A stretch of 29,382 nt of DNA from Pigoraptor chileana. Lineage: Eukaryota > Opisthokonta > Filasterea. Below the pieces are notes generated by a model that worked only from the letters and a program-made list of their open reading frames with translations, had not been told where the DNA came from and searched no databases. Each line of letters starts with the position of its first letter. Positions within the stretch are counted from its first letter, which is position 1. A program made the position numbers and the translations under genes. Below are positions 19,993 through 29,308 of this stretch, piece by piece. The stretch is from assembly GCA_943704495.1 (NCBI GenBank), contig CALSCR010003966.1, positions 1-29,382 on the forward strand, read 5' to 3'.

Positions 19993-21538
19993 CTATCCGC
20001 TGGCCGTGTTGAGGCGCTCGTAGCGGTATCGGCCGTTGGCAGTATTGCGGCGCTTGAGTACCATGTGCATGAGGTTCTTGCGGAAGAGAAACACCGATCC
20101 GCCGACGAGTATCACAAACACAACCGCAGTGATGACGCCATAGCCGCCCCCGGATGCCCGGTCGCCGCCCGCGGTCGGGTCCTCCACGTCTTCCTCGGCG
20201 ACTTCGTCCCCACCCACGGCATCTGCGTCTCCATCCGCACTGCCCTCGGCGTCAACGGCCTCTCCATCCTCCAGCTGCTGACCCGATTCACCACCCTCCT
20301 CGTCGCCTTCGAGCGTCTCGCCCCCCTCGTCCTCCTCGTCGTCCCCGGAGTCGGCGTCGTCCTCATCCCCACCCGGCGACACGTCCGCAGGGACATTGTC
20401 GTCGGTCAGCTCATCACCATTATCTCCCTCGTCACCGCTGTCTTCCTCGTCGCCGCCCATCGTCGCGTCGTCAGGTTCCGTTCCATCAACATTGTCATCA
20501 ACAGTGTCAGCAGGAGCAGCGCCATCGGAGGGGTCGCTAGGGGTTCCGGAATCCTCCGTCTCATCCGTCTCCTCCCCAAGAGCATCCTCTTCCTCCTCCG
20601 CCTCATCTGTCTCCTCCCCAAGAGCATCCTCTTCCTCCTCCGCCTCAACAACCGCCTCCTCCGCCTCCTCCGCCTCCGCCTCCGCCTCAGCAGCAGCAGC
20701 CGTTGCTTCCTTCGCTTTTTCCTTCGCCGCCTCGTCCTCAGCTTGTTCAGAATCGGCCGCGGTAGCGGCCGCTTCCGCAAGGTCAGCCTCTATTTTCGCC
20801 AGATTCTTATCGCTTTTGGCCTTTTCAGCTTTCATTTCGGCTGCCTTCTCAGCGGCAGCGGCAGCGGCGGCGGCCTCCTTTTCAGCATCCTCCGCAGCCT
20901 GGACATCCGCGTTTGCCTTCGTAACTGCCGCATCCGCAGCCGCTTTCTCCGGTTCTGTGGTCGCATGGGCAGCGGCCTCTATAGCCTCCTTAGCATCCTG
21001 TTCGGCATTTGATTCGGCAGCTTTTGCCTTGGCTTCTGCAGCTTCGGCTTTGTCAGCATCCGCCTTCGCCTGTTTCGCATCGTCTTCGGCTTTCGCGGCA
21101 CGATCAGCGTCGGCCTCAGCGGTTTCCTTGTCTTTTTCGGCTTTTTGGGCAGCCTCCAATGCCTTCGCGGCAGCATCCTTTTCTGCATTGACGGCGTCCT
21201 CAGCAGCGTCTTGCGCAACTTGTGCCTTTTCCGATGCAATTTCGGCAGCTGCTTCTATTGCGGAGATCCCTGAGAGGAGAAGGAGGAGGACAATTACAAA
21301 CGGTCACGTTCCACGAAGCCAAGCACAGGGCACAGAATAACATTAGTGCATGTCGAGATGCAACATAAAAATAATAACGGGTCAGATGACAAATACTGCA
21401 GTGCAACTTTTGCAACCTATTTGAGTCTAACTCACCTGGGTTTCCATTGGATGCAGGTACAGGCGCTGCGGCGGCATCATGCGCGCACAGGAGCGCAATG
21501 GCCAATGCGGCGACCGTCACGAAAACAGCGGCGCGCAT
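19993..21538 (-). CDS. Type I membrane protein, Ala/Glu/Lys coiled coil, acidic stalk
   Basis: I do not recognise a named family. Two exons, read leftwards: 21538-21436 and 21269-19993 (phase 1), 459 residues. Exon 1 encodes a textbook signal peptide (residues 1 to about 24, hydrophobic core VFVTVAALAIALLCA). Residues 36 to about 210 are an Ala/Glu/Lys/Asp-rich predicted coiled coil of the TolA or LEA sort in composition. Residues about 210-400 are strongly acidic, with an internal 14-residue tandem duplication (AEEEEDALGEETDE twice). One membrane helix (VITAVVFVILVGGSVFLF) precedes a 29-residue basic tail ending in YERLNTASG; YERL (451-454) fits the YxxL adaptor-sorting motif. It is probably a cell-surface or endomembrane protein with a rod-like ectodomain. 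Low complexity makes homology searches misleading. The gene is divergent from BET1. Confidence 0.8.
20562..20645. repeat. 42-base tandem duplication in coding sequence
   Basis: Two consecutive 42-base units, 20562-20603 and 20604-20645, differ at one base (C/T). They are in frame and add 14 residues to the acidic stalk of the coiled-coil membrane protein. Confidence 0.92.
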
Positions 21539-22005
21539 TTTCGAGACACTCGCTCAAGCTGTGTGTCGTCGATTAGTTGTTGGGCACTGTTCACAAATAG
21601 ACGCAATATGATATGTTATGCATTATTCCTTTGTGGAAACCCTTTTGAAGTGATACATTTGTTTTTGGAATCGTGTTCAAATCAACTGACGCCACCGACA
21701 CTGACACCACCATATCCGCAGTCTGCCGCACTTTTCTGGTCTGCCAACGTGTCAGTCCCTAATTTGACTTATGAGGCAATATAGGTATGAATATCCCTAT
21801 TAAAGTAGCATTCCAGGCACAGAACGCCCATATGAGGCCAGGGGCTTGATTTGGGCTCGTCAATCGGAATACAACCGACGTCTCGCTTACTTCTTTTAGG
21901 TGCAACTTTCCGCAGGTCAAGTACAAATATTATGTCTTGAATCTTCAAACGATTATAAAAGTTAGAGATTGATCGCCGCAAAAAGGCTGTCCGGCGATGT
22001 CAAGC
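21539..22005. promoter_or_regulatory. Divergent spacer between coiled-coil gene and BET1
   Basis: These 467 bases separate two start codons pointing away from each other, so they should carry both promoters. No CACGTG palindrome or other recognised site was found in it, unlike the treslin/LSM11 spacer. Confidence 0.45.
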
Positions 22006-22853
22006 ATGAAAAGAGCGGGGATGAACTACAGGTTTGTGGTCCCCTCGGGTGTGATTTGCGATTGAGATTCAAGTAATAGACTAATCGTGCTGACTGGAAC
22101 CTCAATGCGGTATTTTGTTCTAAATTGGCGACTGCACAGGGATAGAATCCCGAATGGGAGTGCACGATCCGCCCTGTTTGGGGGCGCCGGCTACGACCGC
22201 GTGCCAAAGGAAGATGAGAACAGCGGCGAGATGCTTTCGGAGAGGGCATCAACAATGTATGAACAGCAAAATGATGCGCTGGTCGGCGACCTGGCGAACA
22301 AGGTGTCCATGCTCAAATCCGTGAGTATTTCTTGCATGCAGGCTGTTTGCTACTTGTTGTGCGGGCAGTGTGTGTGTGTTCGCGCCATTTTGTGATCTGC
22401 GAGTTTTATTAATTTATTTATTTTCACTCCTGTTCTTTCTTGTTTGCAGTTAACGATAAATATCAACGACGAAGTGAGGGAACACAATAAGATGCTTGAT
22501 GAAATGGTGAGACAACCACTCTGTCGTGCACTCATGTCACTCATGTTTACATTGCGTGCAGTAATGGGTTTTCTTAATAGTCACAATTGCAGCAGCAGCA
22601 TCCACCCGTCCGACCATCTATAATTTGTTTTGCTTTTGCTCATGCTCACGTTTGGGCATGATCCATTTCTTTGTGTGAATTTCTTTTGTGTGATCATCAG
22701 CAAGACGACTTTGGCGGCGTGGGTGGTCTTCTGAAGGGATCGATGAACCGGCTTAGTGGGCTGATGAAGGCGGGGCACAACAAGCACATGTGCTATCTCA
22801 TTCTATTTGTCGTCTTTGTGTTTTTTGTCATTTATTACATTGTGCGGCGGTGA
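22006..22853 (+). CDS. BET1: BET1-type Qc-SNARE (ER-Golgi)
   Basis: BET1 is a tail-anchored Qc-SNARE that pairs with syntaxin 5, GOSR2/Bos1 and Sec22 in ER-to-Golgi fusion. Four exons: 22006-22031, 22140-22320, 22450-22506 and 22701-22853 (phases 2, 0, 0), 138 residues; human BET1 has 118. The 26-base first exon encodes MKRAGMNY, echoing human MRRAGLGE, which supports this start. The SNARE motif covers about 40-100: DLANKVSMLKSLTININDEV (exon 2/3 join), then HNKMLDEM and GGLLKGSMNRLSGL, matching human RSKVTAIKSLSIEIGHEV, QNKLLAEM and GFLGKTMGKLKIL. A C-terminal membrane helix (YLILFVVFVFFVIYYIV) ends in two arginines. The zero-layer position has histidine (H81) where human BET1 has glutamine. 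The Golgi paralogue BET1L (GS15) is the alternative, but the MKRAG start favours BET1. Confidence 0.88.
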
Positions 22854-23040
22854 CCGAGTGACAGGGTTGGCTCTCTTTCCACTCCTTGTTTTCTCGTCAT
22901 GGCTGTCAAACTTACATTATCTTCAAGTGGCGCCTTATGTGGAGTGACCGGTGTTGTCAGTTGGCTTTGTACATGATGCACGTTAAAACTTGTGTTTTTT
23001 GTTCCGATGATCGTCTCCCGCGGGATCAATCACGAATGTT

Positions 23041-23074
<34 letters not shown>

Positions 23075-23667
23075 ACAGACTGAGAGATAGAGAGGACTGC
23101 GTTGTGTGAGTGTGTGTTTGCTGTGCATTGAATGGCGTATCTTCACGTGTGTTGCCCTTATTTTGTGGGCGTGGCTGTGTCGCACGGCTTATCTATCGAG
23201 AACTAATGTAGCATCAGAGTGACAGAAGAGCGAAAACCTCATCAAAACCGAGCTACATCAGCAGGATGCGGTGAAATCCGCGTCTCTGCCTCTGCTCTTT
23301 GCACTTTGTCTGCAAATGCCTTGTCCTCCCCACTCAGCCGGGTGACAGCGGAATGTCGATTCGATTCGCGCCATTTTGTCCGGGTTCGGCGTTCCGTGCA
23401 TTCCACAAGTCACATGCGCTGTTCGGCTGCCTGGATTCAACGATGCTCTCACATTCATGTCATTTCTCACACGCATCATGGCAGTACTAATTCCCTGTAT
23501 GAATGCAGATTCGCGCCATCTTCATTATAATTGAACGGATGGACGGACGCTGCTGTTTCACGTAACATTGGTGGCTCACGCAACTCGACATCCCCTCCGT
23601 GTTACACTGCCTATCGCGCACAAACGCACACGTATTCGCATCCGCGCATCCACGCATCCAGCTCGCA
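22854..23667. other. Spacer upstream of alpha/beta hydrolase gene
   Basis: About 810 bases without a gene between BET1 and the hydrolase. It holds a (GA)n run at 23042-23069 and two copies of TTCGCGCCAT (23365-23374 and 23510-23519), about 300 and 150 bases before the hydrolase start. One CACGTG lies at 23144-23149. Confidence 0.5.
23042..23069. repeat. (GA)n microsatellite
   Basis: A pure AG dinucleotide run of about 14 units in the spacer between BET1 and the hydrolase gene. Confidence 0.96.
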
Positions 23668-25367
23668 ATGGCTCACCACTTCTCCCGCGAGGTCGATATC
23701 GCCCTTCCCGACGGCATTGCGCTGAAGGGCGATCTGCACGTGCCCGCCAATGCATCCGGCATGGTACTGTTTGCGCATGGCAGCGGCAGTTCCCGAAAGA
23801 GCGGGCGTAACCAATATGTTGCCCGACGACTGAACGACGACGGCATTGCGACATTCTTGTTTGATCTCCTGACGGCAGAGGAGGAGCGTATCGACAATTA
23901 CACGCGTCACCTAAGGTTGGGTTTGGATTGTCTGTGCATGACCATTTGCATTGAAAGATTTGTTGCGGGTGTAACTTTATGGTGGACAGCCTGTGTGTGT
24001 GTGTGTGTGTGTTTTTGCTCTCCGATTGTTCCTGCGTCCATTCAACGCACCACCGCACATGCTGCGTGCTGTGTCAATGTATTCACAGGTTCGATATACA
24101 TCTCCTTGCAACACGACTGGCCAACACAACTGTGTGGCTGGAGCATTTGAACGCGGAGATCACCAGCGCTGTTGAAGTCAGGTCTGTGCATAGTGTGCAG
24201 TCCGCAGCAATGTCTGACGGCTATTTATGTTTTAGTGAGCTTCATGTGGCGGTGTTCAGCCGCATTGTGTAATGTGTGTGCGTGTCTGTGTGTATGCGCG
24301 CGCGCGTGCAGTGTGGTGTGGGGTGTGTGAGTGTGTGTGTGTGTGGTGTGTGTGTCAGTAAAGGCCACTTTCCGTTCCTGCGTTACTTCCACTGCTTTAC
24401 TGCTTAATTGTCTGCTTTTACTGAATCGAGTGTAACCCCATTTAGGCATCTGCTCCCGGGGTATTTTGGTGCAAGCACTGGCGGTGCCGCGGCAATTGTG
24501 GCCGCGTCCATGCTTCCAGACGTGAGTGCTCTTCCTTTCCGCTCTTGATTGGCCTTGCACGTGCGCTCACGTGATTGTGTGTGTGTTTTTGTATGAAGTT
24601 TATTCATATTAACCATAATGCACTCGGTGGTATTCTATGATAATCGCCATTACCCCCACACCGTTGCTGTATCTGTGTCTGTGGTGGCGGCTGTTTGTTC
24701 GTTGTTGTTTGTTTGTCATTTATTCATGCATTTTTACGGCCTAATCGTTCTTCATCCCCCTCCCCGGCCCCTCTCGGCTCTCTCCGTCCCACGGATGGTA
24801 TCTGCGTCAATGTGCGCGCGGGCGCTGTTGGTGGTGGTTTCTCGCACGGCAGAAGGTGGTGTGCGTTGTGTCACGTGGTGGTAGGCCTGATCTGGCCGGC
24901 GACGCCCTCCGCCGCATACAATGCAACACTCTCCTCGTGGTCGGTGGGCTCGATTATGACGTGATTGAGCTCAATCGGGAGGCGAAGACCCGGATGGAAT
25001 CGGGCCGGGATCCCGCCATGGTCCACAAGGCACAGGTGCGTCACTTACGTCCGTGCGACTTTGCTGTGCTGCTTTTTCAATTTTTATAGCGGAATTGGTG
25101 GAATAGTAGTTTCAATTGGCAACGTTAACACCTGAAGTCTGCAGTGTCATTGAAGAGCACCTGTCAGACCTGCAATGGTCAATTGAATCGCCACGCGGGC
25201 GTCGTCCACTCCCGACACTGACACGGCATCTGATGGTGCTGATGGCCATGCAGGTCGACATGAAGATCATCCCAGGTGCCACACACCTATTCGAGGAACC
25301 GGGAACCCTGGAGCGCGTGGCCGATGTTGCGTCGGAGTTTTTCGTGCGAGAGTTTTCAAAGGCGTGA
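23668..25367 (+). CDS. Alpha/beta hydrolase, dienelactone-hydrolase-like (bacterial type)
   Basis: A small serine hydrolase of unknown substrate. Five exons: 23668-23915, 24089-24181, 24446-24521, 24853-25035 and 25254-25367 (phases 2, 2, 0, 0), 237 residues with no leader or membrane segment. FAHGSGSSR (35-43) provides the oxyanion-hole turn. The triad is complete: the nucleophile serine in GYFGASTGG (S124), the aspartate in VVGGLD (D173) and the histidine in GATHLFEEPG (H211). SRGGRPDLAG (146-155) and ELNREA are further family blocks. From memory this set is typical of stand-alone bacterial hydrolases, or of domains fused to phosphoribosyltransferases, so an old gene transfer followed by intron gain is an inference. 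Exon 4 could begin three bases later. The donor of intron 2 (GTCTGT) is weak but phase-consistent. Introns 1 and 2 contain TG runs. Confidence 0.87.
24267..24357. repeat. TG/CG alternating purine-pyrimidine tract in hydrolase intron 2
   Basis: An imperfect TG run with a CGCGCGCG core near 24298-24306. Such alternating sequence can adopt Z-DNA. It lies wholly within intron 2 of the hydrolase gene. Confidence 0.85.
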
Positions 25368-26428
25368 ATCGTCTATCCTGTAATGTGTGAGGGCTTAACA
25401 AATGATATGTGAATTTTTGGAATTGAAGATGCCGTGAACGCTCTTGCCAAAGAGAGTATTCGTGTCGCAACAGTTATGCTAATTCCAGTTTCAGCAGTGC
25501 ACGACACGCCATCTGCCGATGTTATGTTAATGATGTGGTGGCACTCGCTTCACTCGTTGTCTGCGAAGGAATATCACTGATGAGTTAGTCAAGAGCGGAT
25601 GACATCGCGGCCAGTACACACTGCAGTCCCTATGCTATTATATCATCAGTGTGATTTTCGGTCCGTGCTGTCGAAATGCGACTCTGACTTATGACTGTTC
25701 ATGTTATCCGACTGTCGTGTGACTGTCGTGGTTACTGTACTGGATCTGACGGAGCATTGTAATGACTGCTGCAAGTGGTTGGACTAAGGCTAAGCAGACA
25801 TAACTGTCTGTACTGCATCGCCTGAGACTCACAGTAATTTGCCATGAATGACTATGCCGAAAGTGACGCGGATAACACGAATGACGACGGGAGTTCGGCG
25901 AAATGATACATAATCAGTCACTGCGACGTCGCAAATGTCGATGAAAAAAATGGTATCCAGCATTCAGTTGCGCAGGCCAGTCTTTGATTAGACACATGTG
26001 CCAGCGAATGGTCCTGGAATACCTCCTTCAGTTCAGTGCGACACACTGACGCACCGGCTTGCTAAGTATGCACTTCTGCACTATGACAATGGTTTACACA
26101 CCATTTGAAAAGCAGCCGGGTGGGCACAGCACTGCAAGTGACTCACACAGGGCATCCATCACAATCAATGTCATCTAGATCTGCTCGCACGCAAAGTGAG
26201 ATACGCTTTCCAATTTACTATTGAAAGAATTTCGGTAAACCCAATTCGTATTCTGATTCGAAACTGAAACTGCGCAGTAAGTGCTACACAGACAGCTCAT
26301 TCTCACTTTGACAGTCCTGTGGCCCATACGCCCAATTGACAATCACGACAACAACACAGCGACACACGCATGATACAATCGCCACACACATTCGACACAC
26401 GCCAGCCCGGCGCAACACCCGAATCCTC
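25368..26428. other. Convergent spacer between hydrolase and mucin-like genes
   Basis: About 1.06 kb with no ORF showing family resemblance and no microsatellite. Short words such as GACTGTCGTG (repeated near 25711-25735) and TCAGTTC recur, as in the other long spacers. It should contain the two 3' untranslated regions. Nothing else is identifiable. Confidence 0.5.
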
Positions 26429-27683
26429 TCATCGCTCGTCCATTCCAATGAGCTCGTCGTCATCTTCATCAATACCAAACATTGCTGTGGCGTCGGGCCG
26501 ATTGCCCTTACTGCGCGATCCGCGGCCGGCGAACGGATTACGCGACGCCGATCCAGACGACGCCGACTCACGTGCACTGCCCGGGCGATACTGCCCGCCC
26601 GCACTGCTCCCACCGCCGCTCTCCTCAAACCGGAGCCTGTCAAAGTCCGCAAAGCCCTGCACACCAGCCTCTGCCGCGTTCTGGCGACGCCGGCGGAGAT
26701 ATATGCCGTACACTGTTGTTGCGACAATTACGCACGCGAAAATCGAGCTGAAGCCAATGAGCGCGCCTGTGGGATCGTCGACATGGGGCCTATGCACAAC
26801 GACTCCATCGGATGGCGTAACAAGCGGCGCCGCAGAGGGAGTCGCGACTGATGGAATCGCCGTCACAGCGGCAGATGACGCCACCGCGTGGTCTGAGGAC
26901 GTTGCATCCGGGACTGCCCCGGAGGAGGAACCTTCAACAGTGGAGGCTGGGTGTGTCACGTGAGACTCGGCCGCTGATGAGGTCACACGGGGTTCGGCTG
27001 CAGACGAGGACGAGGCGTTGGCCACCGGCGGCGCAATCGAAGAAGCCACCGCCGCCAACGACGACGACGACGACGATGACGCAACTGACCTCGCAGAGTG
27101 CGTGACCGGCGAGGGCACCGGGGCAGCGGTCGTGTTTGAACTTTTAACAGAGATTTCAGACGTAGCGTGGGATGGCACTGTAACACTCGCCGACGCAGAC
27201 TCAGAAGTAACATAAGAGTGGGTGGTCAAGTGCACAGAGTCATGCGTTTGGGATGCGCTGGCCACGTGGCTGTCGTGGGTGGACGAAGCGACGGCGGATG
27301 TTACCGTGGTGGTGACTGCGGCACCCGGACACGTGGGCCCCAGCAGACATTCAAAGTCGCCGCTTGGTTGATTACAGCCCACACAGTATGACATCGCGGA
27401 GCACGAGGTGGGAGTCAGGGCGGAAGCGCACAGAGCTGCCGGTGGCGTCGTGTGTTGTGTTGTGGCGTGGTGTGTGTTGTGGGTGTGTTGTGGCGTGTGT
27501 TGTGGAGTGTTTGTTATATGTGGTATGGTGTGGTGAGGGATGGAGGGGTGCAATAGAATAAGTGGGCAGCCGAGGATCATCATCCAGATATGGTGGGGTT
27601 AGAGACCCCAGATAGAAACACTCCGCCACCGACAGCACAAAAAACACACAACGGAAACACACCAAAAAACGACTAAAACTCAT
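26429..27683 (-). CDS. Mucin-like Ser/Thr-rich type I membrane protein
   Basis: No named family is recognised. The favoured model has two exons, 27683-27620 and 27435-26429 (phase 1), 356 residues. Exon 1 then supplies a signal peptide (MSFSRFLVCFRCVFFVLSVA), and the intron ends in a CA-rich tract plus GGCAG, like other introns here. A single-exon alternative starting at the ATG at 27583 is open but gives a His/Thr-rich leader without a hydrophobic core. The mature ectodomain starts with a small cysteine cluster (SYCVGCNQ, then CLLGPTCPG) and continues as about 200 residues dominated by Ser, Thr, Ala and Val, a likely O-glycosylated stalk. One membrane helix (about 245-268) is followed by RRRR and an 84-residue cytoplasmic tail. 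The tail carries NPF (321-323), an EH-domain ligand motif, and DDDELI (346-351), an acidic dileucine-type adaptor motif. It is probably a surface protein that cycles through endosomes. The frame and membrane topology are firm; the first exon is tentative. Confidence 0.72.
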
Positions 27684-27696
27684 AAATAAACATACA

Positions 27697-27739
<43 letters not shown>

Positions 27740-27848
27740 TCATTAACACACACACACACACACACTCATTCACACTCATTCACACACACTCATTCACACA
27801 CATACACACACTCATTCACACACATACACACACTCATTCACACACAAC
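27697..27848. repeat. (CA)n microsatellite and 22-base minisatellite
   Basis: A (CA)n run passes into three to four imperfect copies of a roughly 22-base unit built on CACTCATTCACACACATACA. The stop codon of the peptidase-like gene on the minus strand (27812) lies inside it. Confidence 0.92.
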
Positions 27849-29295
27849 ACACCGTCACGAGCAACAGAGTCGAGAATGAATGCCTGTTTGTATGCCATTG
27901 CGCGACCGACGGCAGAACCGCTCTCTCCATCGAATCCCCCGTCAATCACTTGCAAGGCCATCACGGCAGACCCTCCATCCGCCCTGCGACGCCCGCTCGA
28001 GTGGGAGCGCAGTTTGGCAATCATTTTGGCCGCATGCCCAAATCCAACCTCATGGTCATCCTTGCCTGCGGTTGGATGGAACAGACGCATGCAGAGACAT
28101 CCACAGACACACAAAGCACACAGAGCAACAAAACAAATCGTGTCAGTACAAACCATATTCGTAAGCAAGTCGCCACTCAAGACGACACACAGCGCAGCAC
28201 ACAAGATGCACAGACAGAGCACACAACAGTGCCGAGATACCGCACATGGCAAGCGTTGTGCAGGAAGCATAATTAATTACTGGCGCATAGGCTTTGTTGA
28301 AGTTGCCTCCACAAAGGTACGGGTGCGTGCAATGAGTGTGCGTGCCCACCTGCATGGAGCAGGACGGTCGGGTGCTCGTGGTGGCTGCCGCAGAGAAAGT
28401 ACGGATCGTAGGTTTTCTGGTAGAAGTACACCGCACGGCTGCTGCTATCGTCAGCACCCGCACCCACAGGATCCCCCCATTCGCCGTAGTTGTGCACCGT
28501 CCAAGGCCGCTTGGGATCCGCCATCGCACCAATCACGTCCTGTTCACGCCAAATGCATGTCCATAAATGGGCATCAAGTGGGCAGGGGTGCTCAGATAGG
28601 GAATTTGGGAAAGCCGCGGAGGTCTTGCGTAGCGTGAAACAAAGTTCCGACACACAAATGAAAAGAATAATAAACCTTCTAAGGGCAAACACGAGAAGGG
28701 CGCAAGAACCGCTGCCACAACTAACCAAAAATGGGCTGTCGCCGACGATGACTGCCGCTTTAGTAGGCCACCGGGAGAGCATCGATCCGGCGAGAAAGCC
28801 ACCGACGCCAAATCCGTACACGGCGAGGCGCGAGGCGTCAGTCCAACGCGTGCCGCTCTCGGCGCCCGAGAGATAGTCAGCCACGCGGGCGAAATCCTCT
28901 GCTGCGGTGCTTTTGTGCATGAGACGGCCAGCGTTGTACCAGGAATACCCGCGCATGCCGCTGCCTGTGGATGCAGGCAGTTGTGTGTGCGTGTGTACGT
29001 ATGTGCGTGTGTGCGTGTGTGCGTACGTGCATGCGTGTGTGTGCGTTGCGTGCGTGAGGACAATATGGTGAATGACTGGTCAATGACAGCACCCTTCACA
29101 CTGATGCAACTGCGATAGTGCCAACACCAAACAGCGAAAGAGTTAGTGACGCCCACCTCTCACGTGAGCAATCGCAAGAACAACTCCCCGGCGGAGAAGT
29201 GGTATCCAATTGGGGTCAAAGTGCGGCCAATCCACGGCACCGTACGCACCGATCCCTGTGAGTACAAGCGGGTTGCCATTGTCCCGCAGAGCGTC
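27812..29295 (-). CDS. Prolyl-oligopeptidase-family (S9A) protein, C-terminal part, probably inactive
   Basis: S9A peptidases (prolyl oligopeptidase, oligopeptidase B, PREPL) combine a beta-propeller with a C-terminal alpha/beta-hydrolase domain; only the latter lies in the window. Exons read leftwards: 29295-29157, 28964-28726, 28539-28350 and 28065-27812 (phases 1, 0, 1), 273 residues; the 5' part lies past the right edge. Family blocks appear in order: PLVLTGIGAYGA, VLAIAHVRGSG, SWYNAGRLMHK, ASRLAVYGFGVGG, DVIGAMADP, YGEWGDP, YDPY, LLHAGKDDHEV, HAAKMIAKLRS and YKQAFIL. The nucleophile position GxSxGG reads GFGVGG, so serine is replaced by glycine. The catalytic histidine in GHGG is replaced by phenylalanine (DGGFDG). 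The aspartate in KDDHEV is kept. Frame, splicing and flanking blocks are intact, so this looks like an expressed pseudoenzyme rather than a decaying copy. The last dozen codons (CVNECVYVCE) come from a microsatellite. Confidence 0.85.
28979..29046. repeat. (TG)n/(CG) microsatellite in peptidase-like intron
   Basis: A TGTGTGCG-type run, read as a CA tract on the sense strand, lying 15 to 80 bases before the acceptor of the exon that starts at 28964. Confidence 0.92.
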
Positions 29296-29307
29296 CTGGT
29301 AATCGTA

Positions 29308-29308
<1 letters not shown>

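Noticed and set aside
19876-21340. Two long plus-strand ORFs of 378 and 314 codons
   Set aside because: They are antisense to the Ala/Glu-rich coiled-coil gene. Their Ser/Ala-rich and Leu/Arg-rich content is what the complement of GCx/GAx codons gives, and the minus frame has a signal peptide, a splice join and a membrane helix.
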